A stretch of DNA of 64,000 nucleotides from Saprospiraceae bacterium (GCA_022448955.1 JAKVCU010000053.1:62001-126000); one strand, 5' to 3'. Counted from the first letter of the stretch, positions 44,353 to 54,395 are shown. Notes: generated by a model from the sequence alone, not told the origin. Program-made: numbers and translations.

Positions 44353-44830
44353 GATATAAACTTGTTTGCATGAATCAATTGTGGAATTATTTAAAATTAG
44401 CTTGAAAAACTGTTTATTATTGATGGATTTAGATGATTGGATAAATCGGCCAAGAGAATGGTGGGTATGTATCTTTTTTTGGTAGGGACATCAATTTATC
44501 GCTAACGAAAAGAAAGGCCGGCAAATCAAAGTTTGCCGGCCCACAATAACTAAAATACAATCATGACCTAAACTTAACATATCTTGAATTGACCTTCCAG
44601 AAAAAGGTGCCGCAACAATCCCCCAAAAAGCGTTGCGGCACGGCAATTAAACCTCTCAAAAGTCAATCATTTTTCTTATTGGGTCGCGTATGTAATACGC
44701 ATCAAACAGAACATCAGCTGGATGTCTGATTAATAAATGAGTGCTCTTTGAACATACACTTTCGTTAAAAAGTATATTGCTGTGATTGTACATATAAACC
44801 TAAACGTTCTAACAACTTGGTAGGAGGCAG
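44353..44830. other. Intergenic region upstream of the GT2 gene
   Basis: These 478 bases contain a strong hairpin (44516-44541), but I see no convincing gene on either strand. AT-rich sequence between 44353 and 44480 may carry the promoter of the polysaccharide cluster, though no exact TAnnTTTG match was found. Confidence 0.4.
44516..44541 (-). terminator. Terminator for the minus-strand 45-kb genes
   Basis: A perfect 10-bp G/C-rich stem (44516-44525 with 44532-44541, loop 6) has a U-rich tail on the minus strand. It would end transcripts coming from the response-regulator gene at 45.4 kb. Confidence 0.75.
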
Positions 44831-44992
44831 TTAAGTCATCCTTAAACTGGCTCTAAAAATTCTTCTTGTATTAATAGCAAGAGCTATAGCGAAGAAGGCT
44901 GGCAACAAAAGTACTCCAAGAATAGAGGCGAAAAATAGTAGGACGAAGGTTTGGATCGACGTATAGTTTTTCATTTCTCGGCTGATTTGCAT
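44831..44992 (-). CDS. Possible 53-residue membrane protein
   Basis: A 53-codon frame has one long hydrophobic stretch (about residues 14-40, SIQTFVLLFFASILGVLLLP) and a basic C-terminus (NTRRIFRASLRMT). This is the shape of a small membrane protein. It lies between the response-regulator gene and a minus-strand terminator, so it would be transcribed. No family is recognised and the start is arbitrary. It could be chance. Confidence 0.4.
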   Translation of the reverse strand: MQISREMKNYTSIQTFVLLFFASILGVLLLPAFFAIALAINTRRIFRASLRMT

Positions 44993-45058
44993 AGCGGATA
45001 ATTCTTTTGTTATCCATTATTTTTTCATAAAATTTTAAGCTTTTAGGTTGGCACTCTT

Positions 45059-45436
45059 TTATGGAACCTGGGAGACAGCTAATAAACTTTTTATTTTTAG
45101 GTCTAATATCTGGGGACGGAATGGCTTTAGTATATAATCATTCGCGCCAGATTGAAGACAAGCAATTTTATTATCACTGTTTTTTTCCCCCGAAAGTATT
45201 ATTAAGGGGATCGTACTGGATATAGTAGATCTAAAATATTTAGTGAATTCTAAACCATCCATTATTGGCATTTGGAGGTCAGCTATCACTAGTTGGGGAA
45301 CGATTCCTTTTTTTAACCATTCTATAGCATCTTTTCCATTTTCAAGACTAACAACATCAAAGGTGTTTTTAAAGAGGTGCGATAAAAACTTTCTCATGAT
45401 TTTGCTATCTTCTATAATCAATATTTTTTTTGCCAT
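45059..45436 (-). CDS. Single-domain response regulator (CheY-like)
   Basis: The 125-residue protein is one receiver domain: IIEDSKIMRKFL with the acidic pair, phospho-acceptor in IADLQMPIMDGLEF (Asp near 53), Ser/Thr in IILSGEKN and the conserved Lys in ILKPFRPQ. No output domain is attached, so it acts by protein contact or as a phosphate carrier. No kinase is adjacent; the nearest kinase is the H-NOX-linked one 7 kb away. A TATATTTG promoter candidate precedes it. Confidence 0.92.
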   Translation of the reverse strand: MAKKILIIEDSKIMRKFLSHLFKNTFDVVSLENGKDAIEWLKKGIVPQLVIADLQMPIMDGLEFTKYFRSTISSTIPLIILSGEKNSDNKIACLQSGANDYILKPFRPQILDLKIKSLLAVSQVP

Positions 45437-45870
45437 GATTTCTAAATTTGGTCATTAGTGTATTCATTAATTATTACCTTAACAAATATAGTTTGGAAAA
45501 ATACTAGGAGGGATATTCTTCGATTTCTGGTATCTATATTACAAGAAACGGTATATTTTTTACCGTTTTTGGAAAAAGCGAAGAGGAGATGGAAAATTGA
45601 TTTAAACCTTATGCTGACTTAAGGAATAAATCCAGGGCTAGAATAGGAAGAGTCCTTTGTTATTGAAGATGAGCATGAAAATTGGTCCGTTAAAAAAGTC
45701 TCAGCTGGCGAAACTATATAAGAAGAGAAAATAGAAATAAGATGTAATATTAACAGCTCTATTTCAATATATTGGAATACAAATTGTTGACTATAGTCTT
45801 AGGAGTTTTTTTCTTTCTATTATCATAAAGTTAGTGAAATCGTTATTTTTGATTTAAAATTTATATTGAT
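45437..45870. other. Divergent intergenic region (CheY-like / nitroreductase)
   Basis: These 434 bases hold the minus-strand promoter candidate and, close to the nitroreductase start, TATTTTTG (45844-45851), which could serve that gene. A basic 21-codon frame at 45669-45734 (KIGPLKKSQLAKLYKK) is visible but too short to support. No other structure stands out. Confidence 0.4.
45483..45490 (-). promoter_or_regulatory. Candidate -7 element for the CheY-like gene
   Basis: On the minus strand the sequence reads TATATTTG, an exact TAnnTTTG match, 46 bases upstream of the start. No clear -33 TTG. Confidence 0.45.
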
Positions 45871-46446
45871 ATGGATATCCGAGCTTTTAATCAATTAATT
45901 AAGAGCAGGCGATCAATTTTCCCACAAACATATACTGATCAGCCCATAGCTCAAGACATTATTGAGCAAATTCTTGAAAATGCCAACTGGGCACCTAATC
46001 ATAAAAAGACAGAGCCTTGGCGATTTAAAGTGTTTAGAGGAGCAGCCTTAGAACGACTAAGCGATTACTTGGGAGAATGGTACATGGCCAACACAGCCGA
46101 AGAAAAATTTTCTGAAAAGAAGTTAGAAAAAACTAAGAAAAAACCAATGCAGTCAGCTTGTGTGATAGCTATTTGTATGCAGCGTGACCCTAAAGAAAGT
46201 TTACCTGAATGGGAAGAAATTGCAGCAGTTGCCTGTGCAGTTCAAAATATGTGGTTGAGCTGTACGGCTTACAATATTGGCTGTTACTGGAGCTCTCCAA
46301 GAAGTATCATTGAAGCAAAGGACTTCTTAGAATTAGGGGAAGGAGAGCAGTGTTTTGGACTTTTTTATATGGGATATCATAAGATGCCCCTAATAGAAAT
46401 TCAAAGAGGTGATATAAATGATAAAGTGAGTTGGATAGATGAATAG
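45871..46446 (+). CDS. Nitroreductase-family FMN oxidoreductase
   Basis: The 191-residue protein has the nitroreductase fold marks: IKSRRSIFPQTYTDQPI (FMN phosphate contacts), ANWAPNHKKTEPWRF and a C-terminal GEGEQCFGLFYMGYHK. It uses NAD(P)H to reduce nitro-compounds, quinones or flavins; the native substrate is unknown. The closest known groups are YdjA-like short nitroreductases. It is transcribed alone and diverges from the CheY-like gene. Confidence 0.88.
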   Translation: MDIRAFNQLIKSRRSIFPQTYTDQPIAQDIIEQILENANWAPNHKKTEPWRFKVFRGAALERLSDYLGEWYMANTAEEKFSEKKLEKTKKKPMQSACVIAICMQRDPKESLPEWEEIAAVACAVQNMWLSCTAYNIGCYWSSPRSIIEAKDFLELGEGEQCFGLFYMGYHKMPLIEIQRGDINDKVSWIDE

Positions 46447-46606
46447 GCAAATTTAATATGCCTTTTAGAGTGTAGCTCCATGCCTTTTTAGGTTTTAAGG
46501 TGATTTGATAGTAATATATTTTTGTGAGACTGTCTACATGCTTAGATAAGTATAATCGAATCTGCATTAAATCGAACCATAAGCCATTCATTATTAAATA
46601 ATTTAG

Positions 46607-46637
46607 TTGGACAAGCCATAAAATTGCTTTAGCTTTG
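46607..46637 (+). promoter_or_regulatory. Promoter of the membrane pyrophosphatase gene
   Basis: TTG (46607-46609), a 20-base spacer and TAGCTTTG (46630-46637) together match the Bacteroidota -33/-7 consensus well. A short GGGG-TAAA-CCCC hairpin (46659-46670) lies in the leader before the start at 46707. Confidence 0.6.
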
Positions 46638-46706
46638 CCCCCCGAACGAAAAGCCTCTGGGGTAAACCCCTAATGTATAAACTATTAATTAAAAACTCGA
46701 GAAATT

Positions 46707-48869
46707 ATGGGTCAGACAATTACACTTGCAATTCCTGTGTTTGGAGTGTTAGCCTTGTTGTACACATTTTGGCGCTCATCATGGGTATCTAAGCAAGAAG
46801 TAGGTACAGATCGCATGGCACGTATTGCAGAGAATATCGCAGATGGTGCGATGGCATTTTTGAAAGCAGAATATAGAGTGCTTTCTATTTTCGTATTAGC
46901 AGTGGCAATCCTTCTAGCAGTAACTGCGAATGCTGAGAATTCTTCTTGGCTTATCGCTGTTTCCTTCGTTTTAGGTGCAATTTGTTCTGCTTTAGCAGGA
47001 TTTATCGGAATGCGTGTTGCAACGAAAGCGAACGTTAGAACAACCAATGCAGCTAGAACAAGTCTTGGAAAAGCATTAGAAGTGGCTTTTGCAGGTGGTG
47101 CAGTAATGGGTCTTGGTGTTGTAGGTCTTGGTGTTCTTGGCCTTGGCGTGTTGTTTATCACTTATTCAAATATGGGATGGGATATTAATAAAGTAATTAC
47201 TGTAATTACTGGTTTCTCATTTGGTGCTTCTTCTATCGCATTATTCGCTCGTGTAGGTGGTGGTATTTATACCAAAGCTGCTGATGTAGGTGCAGATTTG
47301 GTAGGAAAAGTAGAAGCTGGTATCCCTGAAGATCACCCGTTAAATCCTGCAACTATCGCAGATAACGTAGGTGATAATGTGGGTGATGTAGCTGGTATGG
47401 GTGCTGACCTGTTCGAATCATATGTAGGTTCTATCATTGGTACAATGGTATTAGGAGCAGCGTTTATTGGTGTTTCAACTGGTTTTGAAGCTACCAATGA
47501 ATATGGTGGATTGAATGCAGTATTATTACCACTAGTACTAGCAGGTGTTGGTATCGTAACTTCTATTATAGGTACTTTTTTCGTAAAAGTTAAAGAAGGT
47601 GGTGATCCTCAAAAAGCATTGAACCTCGGAGAATTCTTATCTGCTGGGTTAATGTTGGCTGCTACTTGGTTTATTGTAACAACAATTCTTCCTGCTGAAT
47701 GGGTATTTGAAGAAAAAACTTATTCCGCAAACGGCGTTTTCTTTGCTGTACTATTCGGTTTGGCTTCTGGTTTATTAATCGGTTTGGTTACTGAATTTTA
47801 CACGGGTACTGGTACAAAGCCAGTTCAAGGTATTGTTGATCAGTCATTAACCGGTTCTGCAACAAACATCATCGCTGGTTTGAGTGTAGGTATGCAATCA
47901 ACTGCTATTCCAATTTTAATCTTAGCGGCAGCTATCATTGGCGCTCACCATTTCGCTGGTCTTTATGGTATAGCGATTGCAGCAGTAGGTATGCTTTCAA
48001 ATACAGGTATTCAGTTAGCAGTAGATGCTTACGGTCCTGTTTCTGATAACGCAGGTGGTATTGCTGAGATGGGAGACTTGCCAAAAGAAGTGCGTCAGCG
48101 TACAGATAAATTGGATGCAGTAGGTAACACTACAGCTGCAATTGGTAAAGGTTTTGCGATTGGTTCTGCTGCTTTAACTGCATTGGCTCTTTTCGCTGCC
48201 TTCATGACTACAGCAAAAATCAACTCTATCGATATTTCTAAGCCACTCGTGATGGCTGGCCTATTATTAGGTGGTATGTTGCCATTTTTGTTCTCTGCAT
48301 TATCAATGAGTGCAGTAGGGCGTGCAGCAATGGATATGATCAAAGAGGTTCGTCGTCAATTCGCTGAAATTCCTGAATTGAAAGCGGCATTAAATGTAAT
48401 GCGTAAAAATGGCGATACAGAATACGAAGATTGGTCTGATGCAGATAAGAAAACTTTCGATGCTGCTGACGGTAAAGCTGAATATAGCAAGTGTGTAGAA
48501 ATTTCTACAGCAGCTTCCATCCGTGAGATGATTCTTCCTGGTTTAATTGCAGTAATTAGCCCAGTGGTTGTAGGCTTTTTGGGCGGTGCTGAAATGCTTG
48601 GTGGTTTGCTTGCAGGTGTGACTGTTTGTGGCGTATTGATGGCGATTTTCCAATCAAACGCAGGTGGTGCATGGGATAACGCTAAAAAGATGTTTGAAGA
48701 AGGAGTTAGCATACAAGGTGAGACTTACTACAAAAAATCTGAGCCACATAAGGCAGCAGTTGTAGGTGACACAGTTGGTGATCCGTTTAAAGATACTTCA
48801 GGACCATCATTAAACATCTTATTAAAATTGATGTCAGTGGTAGCACTTGTGATTGCTCCACTATTGTAA
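46707..48869 (+). CDS. hppA: Membrane-bound ion-pumping pyrophosphatase, K+-dependent type
   Basis: The 720-residue protein has ~16 membrane helices and the M-PPase signature [20 protein letters not shown], with [19 protein letters not shown] binding Mg-pyrophosphate. It couples PPi hydrolysis to H+ or Na+ export across the inner membrane. In the motif [10 protein letters not shown] the diagnostic residue is Ala477 (K+-independent pumps have Lys there), so it should need K+; all known Na+-pumping forms belong to that K+-dependent class. Which ion is moved cannot be decided from this. A good promoter and a strong terminator flank it, so it is a single-gene unit. Confidence 0.95.
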   Translation: MGQTITLAIPVFGVLALLYTFWRSSWVSKQEVGTDRMARIAENIADGAMAFLKAEYRVLSIFVLAVAILLAVTANAENSSWLIAVSFVLGAICSALAGFIGMRVATKANVRTTNAARTSLGKALEVAFAGGAVMGLGVVGLGVLGLGVLFITYSNMGWDINKVITVITGFSFGASSIALFARVGGGIYTKAADVGADLVGKVEAGIPEDHPLNPATIADNVGDNVGDVAGMGADLFESYVGSIIGTMVLGAAFIGVSTGFEATNEYGGLNAVLLPLVLAGVGIVTSIIGTFFVKVKEGGDPQKALNLGEFLSAGLMLAATWFIVTTILPAEWVFEEKTYSANGVFFAVLFGLASGLLIGLVTEFYTGTGTKPVQGIVDQSLTGSATNIIAGLSVGMQSTAIPILILAAAIIGAHHFAGLYGIAIAAVGMLSNTGIQLAVDAYGPVSDNAGGIAEMGDLPKEVRQRTDKLDAVGNTTAAIGKGFAIGSAALTALALFAAFMTTAKINSIDISKPLVMAGLLLGGMLPFLFSALSMSAVGRAAMDMIKEVRRQFAEIPELKAALNVMRKNGDTEYEDWSDADKKTFDAADGKAEYSKCVEISTAASIREMILPGLIAVISPVVVGFLGGAEMLGGLLAGVTVCGVLMAIFQSNAGGAWDNAKKMFEEGVSIQGETYYKKSEPHKAAVVGDTVGDPFKDTSGPSLNILLKLMSVVALVIAPLL

Positions 48870-48894
48870 GAGATAGATATTATATATCATAGTC

Positions 48895-48933
48895 AAAAGC
48901 CCTGAATGCATCGTCATTCAGGGCTTTTGTTTT
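48895..48933 (+). terminator. Intrinsic terminator of hppA
   Basis: A perfect 14-bp stem (48895-48908 with 48915-48928, loop 6) is followed by a T-run, 26 bases after the hppA stop. Confidence 0.9.
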
Positions 48934-49044
48934 TAAAACTCGTTAGAGTTAAGTTAAAAATTGGCCGTATATCGAAAGTTTCAAAACAATTTATTCAAAA
49001 TAAGGTATATTTATTGATAAAATGTACGTTTGTTATGGAGTGTG

Positions 49045-49077
49045 TTGCTACTTCATGCTTAGTAAGAGATAACTTTG
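49045..49077 (+). promoter_or_regulatory. Promoter candidate for the tail-specific protease gene
   Basis: TTG (49045-49047), 22-base spacer, TAACTTTG (49070-49077). It lies 56 bases before the ATG at 49133. Confidence 0.5.
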
Positions 49078-49132
49078 TTAAACGAATATGGAGAATTACC
49101 TTTCTCTCTCCATCTTACCAAAAAATAAATTT

Positions 49133-51238
49133 ATGAAATTCAGGGGTTCAATTTTCTTTTCCATTTTGGCAGTCGGTTTGCTAGTTGCTGCATATCTCCC
49201 CCAAGAGGATAATTCAGAAAAAGAGGCCGTATTGATACGTACGATTTTAAATGGCCTAAATCAATTACATTACAAACCTATTTCAGTAAACAATGAATTC
49301 TCGCAAAAGGTATATGATCAATATCTCGATCAGATGGATGGTAATCGCCGTTTCCTAACTGCTCGCGATGTTGCTATTTTAGATACTTATAAAAATCAAT
49401 TAGATGATGAAGCTTTAGGTGGAACCTACGAGTTTTTTGATCAATCATTGTCTCTATTGAATGCAGGTTTGGAAAAAACACAAGGATTTTATCGTGAAAT
49501 CTTAAAGCAACCTTTCGATTTTGCTGTAAATGAAACAATTGAATTAGATGGCGAAAAGAGAGGATTTGCTGAAAACGATGAAGCACTAAAAGATTATTGG
49601 CGCAAGTATCTGAAGTTTGAAACACTGACACGTGTGAATGACGCTTTGGAAGAAGAAAAAGAAAAAGGTGAAGAAGCAGAAAAGAAAAGCTTCGATGATA
49701 TCGAAAAAGAAGCAAGAGAAGATGTGTTAGAAATGTTTGATCGTTGGTATGAGCGTATGTTCAAAATAAAGCGTGAGGATCGCCTTAGCTTCTATTTAAA
49801 TACCATTACAAGTATTTACGATCCACATACCGTTTACTTGAAGCCTATCGACAAAGAAAACTTCAATATCCGTTTCTCGGGGCGTCTTGAAGGAATTGGT
49901 GCTAGATTACAGACAGATGGTGATTTTACGAAAGTGGTTGATGTTGTGGTCGGCGGTCCTGCCTGGAAAGGTAAAGAATTACAAGAGAATGATCTGATTC
50001 TAAAAGTAGCACAGGGAAAAGGGGATAATAAAGACGCAGCAATCGATATCAAAGGTATGGTATTGGACGATGTGGTGCAACAGATTAGAGGTAAGAAAGG
50101 TACCAATGTAACTTTAACTGTGAAAAAGGTAGATGGTACGGTAAAAGACATCACAATCACAAGAGATGTTGTCATTATGGAAGAACGTTTTGCAAAATCT
50201 CTTATTATGGAAGGCATAGAAGGTGAGAGAATTGGATATCTATATCTACCAAGTTTCTATGCAGACTTTGAAAATAGAGATGGTCGTTTCTGTGCAAAAG
50301 ATGTAGCCGCTGAATTAGAAAAGCTAGATGAACAAAACGTAGATGGTATCATCTTCGATTTACGTAATAATGGTGGTGGTTCTTTAAGAGATGTAGTAAA
50401 GATGTCAGGTTTCTTCATCGAAGAAGGTCCAATTGTACAGGTGAAGAGTCGTGGTCGTGAGCCAGAAGTACTGATGGATGTTGATGACCGTGTACAATAT
50501 GATGGACCACTAGTAGTTATGGTAAACCAAAATAGTGCTTCTGCATCTGAGATTTTGGCGGCAGCCCTGCAAGATTACGGACGGGCTGTAATTGTGGGTA
50601 GTAAATCTACTTTCGGAAAAGGTACTGTACAACGGTTCATTGATTTAGATCGTACAATTCGTGGATTTAATGAAATCAAGCCTTTGGGTGAAATCAAATT
50701 AACAACACAGAAGTTTTACCGTATTAATGGGGGCTCCACTCAGCTGAAAGGCGTCGTTCCAGATATCATCCTTCCAGATAGTTATCAATATATTAAGACT
50801 GGCGAAAAACAAGAAGAGTATGCGATGGAGTGGACAGAAATCAAGCCAGTAGCCTATTCACAAAAAGTAACTTCTTTGGATAATTTAGAAGCAGTTAAAA
50901 AACAAAGTGCAGCAAGAGTGGCAAGTCATTTTGTGTTTCAAAAAGTATTAGAAAATGCAGAACGATTTAAAAAGCAACGAGACCTTTCTTCCTACTCCAT
51001 CAGTTTAGAGGGATATCAAGCATTTGAAACGGCTCAAGAAGAGGAAGCTGCAAAGTATAAAGACATCATGAAGGACGTCGTTAATCGAAATGTTAGAAAC
51101 TTAGCAGTTGACCTACCTGCTTTAGAAGCAGATGAGTCAAAGAGAGAAAGAAATAAAAACTGGATGGAATCTGTATCTAAAGATATCTATATTAAAGAAA
51201 CATTAAGTATTATTCATGATCTAATCACAGCTAATTAA
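49133..51238 (+). CDS. prc: Carboxy-terminal processing (tail-specific) protease, S41 family
   Basis: The ~701-residue protein has an N-terminal signal/anchor (MKFRGSIFFSILAVGLLVAA), a Tsp N-terminal domain (~30-220), a PDZ domain (~245-330; FSGRLEGIGARLQ) and the S41 catalytic core with NQNSASASEI (Ser) and STFGKGTVQ (Lys) forming the Ser/Lys dyad. A DUF3340-like tail (~560-690) completes the Prc/Tsp layout. It degrades or processes periplasmic proteins from their C-terminus. I chose ATG 49133 because it gives a good signal peptide; the ATG at 49088 would bury it. A terminator follows. Confidence 0.93.
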   Translation: MKFRGSIFFSILAVGLLVAAYLPQEDNSEKEAVLIRTILNGLNQLHYKPISVNNEFSQKVYDQYLDQMDGNRRFLTARDVAILDTYKNQLDDEALGGTYEFFDQSLSLLNAGLEKTQGFYREILKQPFDFAVNETIELDGEKRGFAENDEALKDYWRKYLKFETLTRVNDALEEEKEKGEEAEKKSFDDIEKEAREDVLEMFDRWYERMFKIKREDRLSFYLNTITSIYDPHTVYLKPIDKENFNIRFSGRLEGIGARLQTDGDFTKVVDVVVGGPAWKGKELQENDLILKVAQGKGDNKDAAIDIKGMVLDDVVQQIRGKKGTNVTLTVKKVDGTVKDITITRDVVIMEERFAKSLIMEGIEGERIGYLYLPSFYADFENRDGRFCAKDVAAELEKLDEQNVDGIIFDLRNNGGGSLRDVVKMSGFFIEEGPIVQVKSRGREPEVLMDVDDRVQYDGPLVVMVNQNSASASEILAAALQDYGRAVIVGSKSTFGKGTVQRFIDLDRTIRGFNEIKPLGEIKLTTQKFYRINGGSTQLKGVVPDIILPDSYQYIKTGEKQEEYAMEWTEIKPVAYSQKVTSLDNLEAVKKQSAARVASHFVFQKVLENAERFKKQRDLSSYSISLEGYQAFETAQEEEAAKYKDIMKDVVNRNVRNLAVDLPALEADESKRERNKNWMESVSKDIYIKETLSIIHDLITAN

Positions 51239-51440
51239 ATTAATTCAACAAATAAAACAGAAGGGTTATGTCGTCAAGGCGTAACCCTTTTTTCTTTGGC
51301 TTTTCACAAGAATTTATAATGTTTTACATTATAAATCAGGATAATGTTTTGAATTCAAATATATTACATTATCTTTAATCTGTAATTAGGAAAAATGATA
51401 TTTAATCTCAAGCCCCCCCTCTACCCTAATCACAGCTAAT
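51221..51440 (+). repeat. 15-bp direct repeat around the end of prc
   Basis: CTAATCACAGCTAAT occurs at 51221-51235 (covering the prc stop) and again at 51426-51440, spaced 190 bases. The cause is unknown: a small duplication or the footprint of a lost insertion are both possible. Confidence 0.6.
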
Positions 51441-51865
51441 AAGAGTTTGTTTGGATATCCATTATTAAAATTAGGTTTATAAACCACTAGTTAAGTATTG
51501 ATTGCTGGTGTTTATCAGAATTCGGTAATGACGAGTTATGCCTTTTAATTGTACTAAATTAATTGGAATGACCTTGTATTCTTAGCTTTCAAAAGGCTTA
51601 TTAGTGAACCAAATAGACCTGCCAACAAATCCTAAACATAAATTAAAGGTGTGTTTAAATTTAATTCAAACTGACAACCAACGATTTGTGAAGGCGTTCA
51701 GCGAGCTAAATAACTGATCCAATCGGACGCCATTGATCTCAAATCTCTGGTTTTCAGGCAGTAGAAAATTTAAATATGCTCTAAGTCTTTTATAGTTTAT
51801 CCTAAGTATTAAACCATTTATTTTATTGGTATTATTTTTTTTTAAACTTAAAACTTATATATCGT
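51239..51865. other. Long intergenic region between prc and the HYR/T9SS gene
   Basis: These 627 bases contain the prc terminator (51261-51294) and a second copy, at 51426-51440, of a 15-base stretch from the prc 3' end. The rest is AT-rich with no convincing frame on either strand and no exact promoter motif near the next gene. Confidence 0.4.
51261..51294 (+). terminator. Intrinsic terminator of prc
   Basis: An 8-bp stem (51261-51268 with 51282-51289) is followed by T's, 23 bases after the prc stop. Confidence 0.65.
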
Positions 51866-54283
51866 ATGAGAGATATGATTTGTACCCTCTTATGCCTCTC
51901 TCTGGCATTTTTTACGCATGCACAGGGTTGTTTAGCAGATATAGAACCACCAGTGGCGAATTGCCCAAGCCCAGCAGCAGGGATGAATATACTGAATAAC
52001 TTCTCTTTTGAGAGTAATGGTGGCCATAACACGCCCTTTGGCTCGGAATATGGACCATTTGGTGCAGTATTTACGCTAGATGCTAATCTTATGCCAGTAA
52101 ATGCAAAAGATGGTGATTATTTCCTTAAGATGTTTGGTGCAGTATCAGGAGTCACCCAATCACATCCAATGAATGCGGGGGAGACAGTTACAGCGACAGT
52201 TGATATTATGAATGCTTCTTTTGATCCAATGTTGCCAGGATGTTTTGGCCTGGCTAAGGTAGAATTCTACAATGCAGGTGGTGGAAAAATTTCGGAAGTG
52301 GAAGGCAACAAGATTTTTCACACGAATCCATCAAATATATGGACCCCTTCGACTGTTACCGCTGTTGCCCCAGCAGGTACTGCTTCTGTATTATATGTAG
52401 CTGTTATGGTGTGTTCTGGAGGAGGAGCAGTAATGTTTGATAATGCTACCATGAGTATCGATGATGGAAGTGCTCCGGGTGCTGATTTTATTCTAAATAG
52501 TAATCTAGGTCAGTGTGGAGCTATTTTTGACTACACTATTCCTGATCCAACAGATAATTGTAATGCCACATCCGTAGCAGATATTCCTTCTGGCTCTTTA
52601 TTTGATGTAGGAACAAATGTAGTTACTGTAACGGCAACAGATGATGCGGGTAATTCAAGCACTTGTACATTTAATGTAATTGTAAATGATATAGAGGATC
52701 CTATTGCTAACTGTCCAACACTACCAGATGGATCCAATATCTTAAATAACTTCTCTTTTGAAAATAATAATGGTCATGATACGCCTTTTAATATAAGTTA
52801 TGGACCATTTGGTGCAGTATTCGTTTTAGATGCTAATCTTATGCCCGTAGATGCAAAGGATGGTGATTATTTTCTTAAGATGTTTGGTGCAGTATCTGGT
52901 GTTACTCAGGATCATCCAGTTGCATCAGGTCAGAGTGTAACAGCAAGTGTTGATATTATGAATGCTTCTTTCGATCCGATGTTACCAGGTTGTTTTGGGT
53001 TGGCTAAGGTAGAATTCTATAATTCTTCAGGTGCAAAAATTTCAGAAGTGGAGGGAAATAAGATTTTTCACACAAACCCCCAAAATGAATGGACAACATC
53101 TTCCATAACAGCCACTGCACCTGCTGGAGCAGTATCTGTAAAATATGTAGCTGTTATGGTATGTTCTGCAGGAGGAGCAGTAATGTTTGACAATGCTAGC
53201 TTATCTATAAATGGAAATAATCCAGGTGACTTCACGATAGACTATGATCCAGACTTATGTATGGCAACGGTTAGTTTTACAATACCACCAGCAAGTGATA
53301 ACTGTCCAGGGCCAGTTTCAATGGCTAGTCCTCCATCAGGAACAATGCTACCTGTAGGCCAAAACACGATTACTGTAACAGCAATGGATGCTTCTGGCAA
53401 TTCAAGTAGTTGTGCTGTAAACGTGACTGTAGAAGCACCTCTACCATGTGGATATGACAGTGCAACAATTGGCTGTGCAGGTGATGAGGCTGCTTCGTAT
53501 GACGATGCAACGGGTACCTTCTCTTTGACAAGTGATAACTGTACACCAGGTTTCCCTTATATAGGTGATAGTCAATCTTTCATTTTTACCGAACTGTGTG
53601 GGAATGGTTATATTAAGGCTCTGGTAGATAATGTAAATGGTAATGGCTTTGCTGGAATTCAAATGCGTGATGATCTTATGCAGGGGGCTAAGAAAGTTGA
53701 TATTAGTACTAATATGGTCAACCGCTTAGGAAGGTCCTATCGTTTTGCTGACAACTATCCGGCTTATCCTCAGGAAATCTATTCTTTAGATAAGTTTTGG
53801 TTAAAGATTGAGCGCACTGGAAATGTATTTAGGGCATATGCTTCAGCAGATGATGTGACGTATATTCCTTACTTATATGTCAGTATCCAAATGGGGGCAT
53901 GCTTAGAGGTTGGCATGTTTGTTTACAGCAAAAATAGCGGTGTTGTAGAAGCGAACTTTAGCAATGTAGAGGTTGTTCCAACAGGAATGAATCCTTTAGA
54001 GAGTACTCCAAATACTATGGCATCATCAAATGCAGCAATAGGTTTAGGCTTAACGCCAAATCCAGCTCGTGATCTAGTAAGCTTAAACTTAGATCAAATA
54101 ATTGGAGAGGCAGCGACAATTAGTATCTTTAATATGAATGGTCAAATGATAGAGATGATTCAGTACGATAGCATCGAAGATGCCAATGAAGAGATTAACA
54201 TCAGTGATCTTCCGGTAGGTACATATTATATAAGTGTAAGAACAGCATCCTCTCAAGAAACACTGAAGTTGATTAAGCAATAA
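51866..54283 (+). CDS. Secreted HYR-domain protein with internal duplication and T9SS sorting domain
   Basis: The 805-residue protein has a signal peptide (~1-19). Two ~250-residue units follow (residues ~27-276 and 277-522). Each has a jelly-roll-like region (ILNNFSFE, YGPFGAVF, DGDYFLKMFGAVSGVTQ) then a HYR domain (VGTNVVTVTATDDAGNSSTC). A third region (~530-700) is concanavalin-like with MFVYSKNSG near its end. The last ~75 residues are a Por sorting domain (LTPNPARDLVSL, NGQMIEM, VGTYYISV), so it leaves by type IX secretion. A role in surface adhesion or carbohydrate binding is plausible; no catalytic motif is visible. A terminator follows. Confidence 0.88.
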   Translation: MRDMICTLLCLSLAFFTHAQGCLADIEPPVANCPSPAAGMNILNNFSFESNGGHNTPFGSEYGPFGAVFTLDANLMPVNAKDGDYFLKMFGAVSGVTQSHPMNAGETVTATVDIMNASFDPMLPGCFGLAKVEFYNAGGGKISEVEGNKIFHTNPSNIWTPSTVTAVAPAGTASVLYVAVMVCSGGGAVMFDNATMSIDDGSAPGADFILNSNLGQCGAIFDYTIPDPTDNCNATSVADIPSGSLFDVGTNVVTVTATDDAGNSSTCTFNVIVNDIEDPIANCPTLPDGSNILNNFSFENNNGHDTPFNISYGPFGAVFVLDANLMPVDAKDGDYFLKMFGAVSGVTQDHPVASGQSVTASVDIMNASFDPMLPGCFGLAKVEFYNSSGAKISEVEGNKIFHTNPQNEWTTSSITATAPAGAVSVKYVAVMVCSAGGAVMFDNASLSINGNNPGDFTIDYDPDLCMATVSFTIPPASDNCPGPVSMASPPSGTMLPVGQNTITVTAMDASGNSSSCAVNVTVEAPLPCGYDSATIGCAGDEAASYDDATGTFSLTSDNCTPGFPYIGDSQSFIFTELCGNGYIKALVDNVNGNGFAGIQMRDDLMQGAKKVDISTNMVNRLGRSYRFADNYPAYPQEIYSLDKFWLKIERTGNVFRAYASADDVTYIPYLYVSIQMGACLEVGMFVYSKNSGVVEANFSNVEVVPTGMNPLESTPNTMASSNAAIGLGLTPNPARDLVSLNLDQIIGEAATISIFNMNGQMIEMIQYDSIEDANEEINISDLPVGTYYISVRTASSQETLKLIKQ
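51944..53431 (+). repeat. Two tandem ~745-bp units in the HYR gene
   Basis: Unit 1 spans about 51944-52693 (250 codons) and unit 2 about 52694-53431 (246 codons). Long stretches of DNA are near-identical, for example around 52045-52240 and 52800-52995, so the duplication is recent or kept uniform by conversion. Confidence 0.85.
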
Positions 54284-54359
54284 GGTAAGAAATCATATTA
54301 CTTCTTAGGAAGTGAAGAATATTTCATAGAATTTCTAAAACGATATCATATCTTTTCTG

Positions 54360-54395
54360 AAAGAGTACTACTCAGTAATTTGGGTAGTACTCTTT
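54360..54395 (+). terminator. Intrinsic terminator of the HYR/T9SS gene
   Basis: A perfect 12-bp stem (54360-54371 with 54384-54395) running into T's, 77 bases after the stop. Confidence 0.8.

Noticed and set aside
45669-45734. Basic 21-codon frame (KIGPLKKSQLAKLYKK)
   Set aside because: Too short, with no neighbour, motif or ribosome site to support it.
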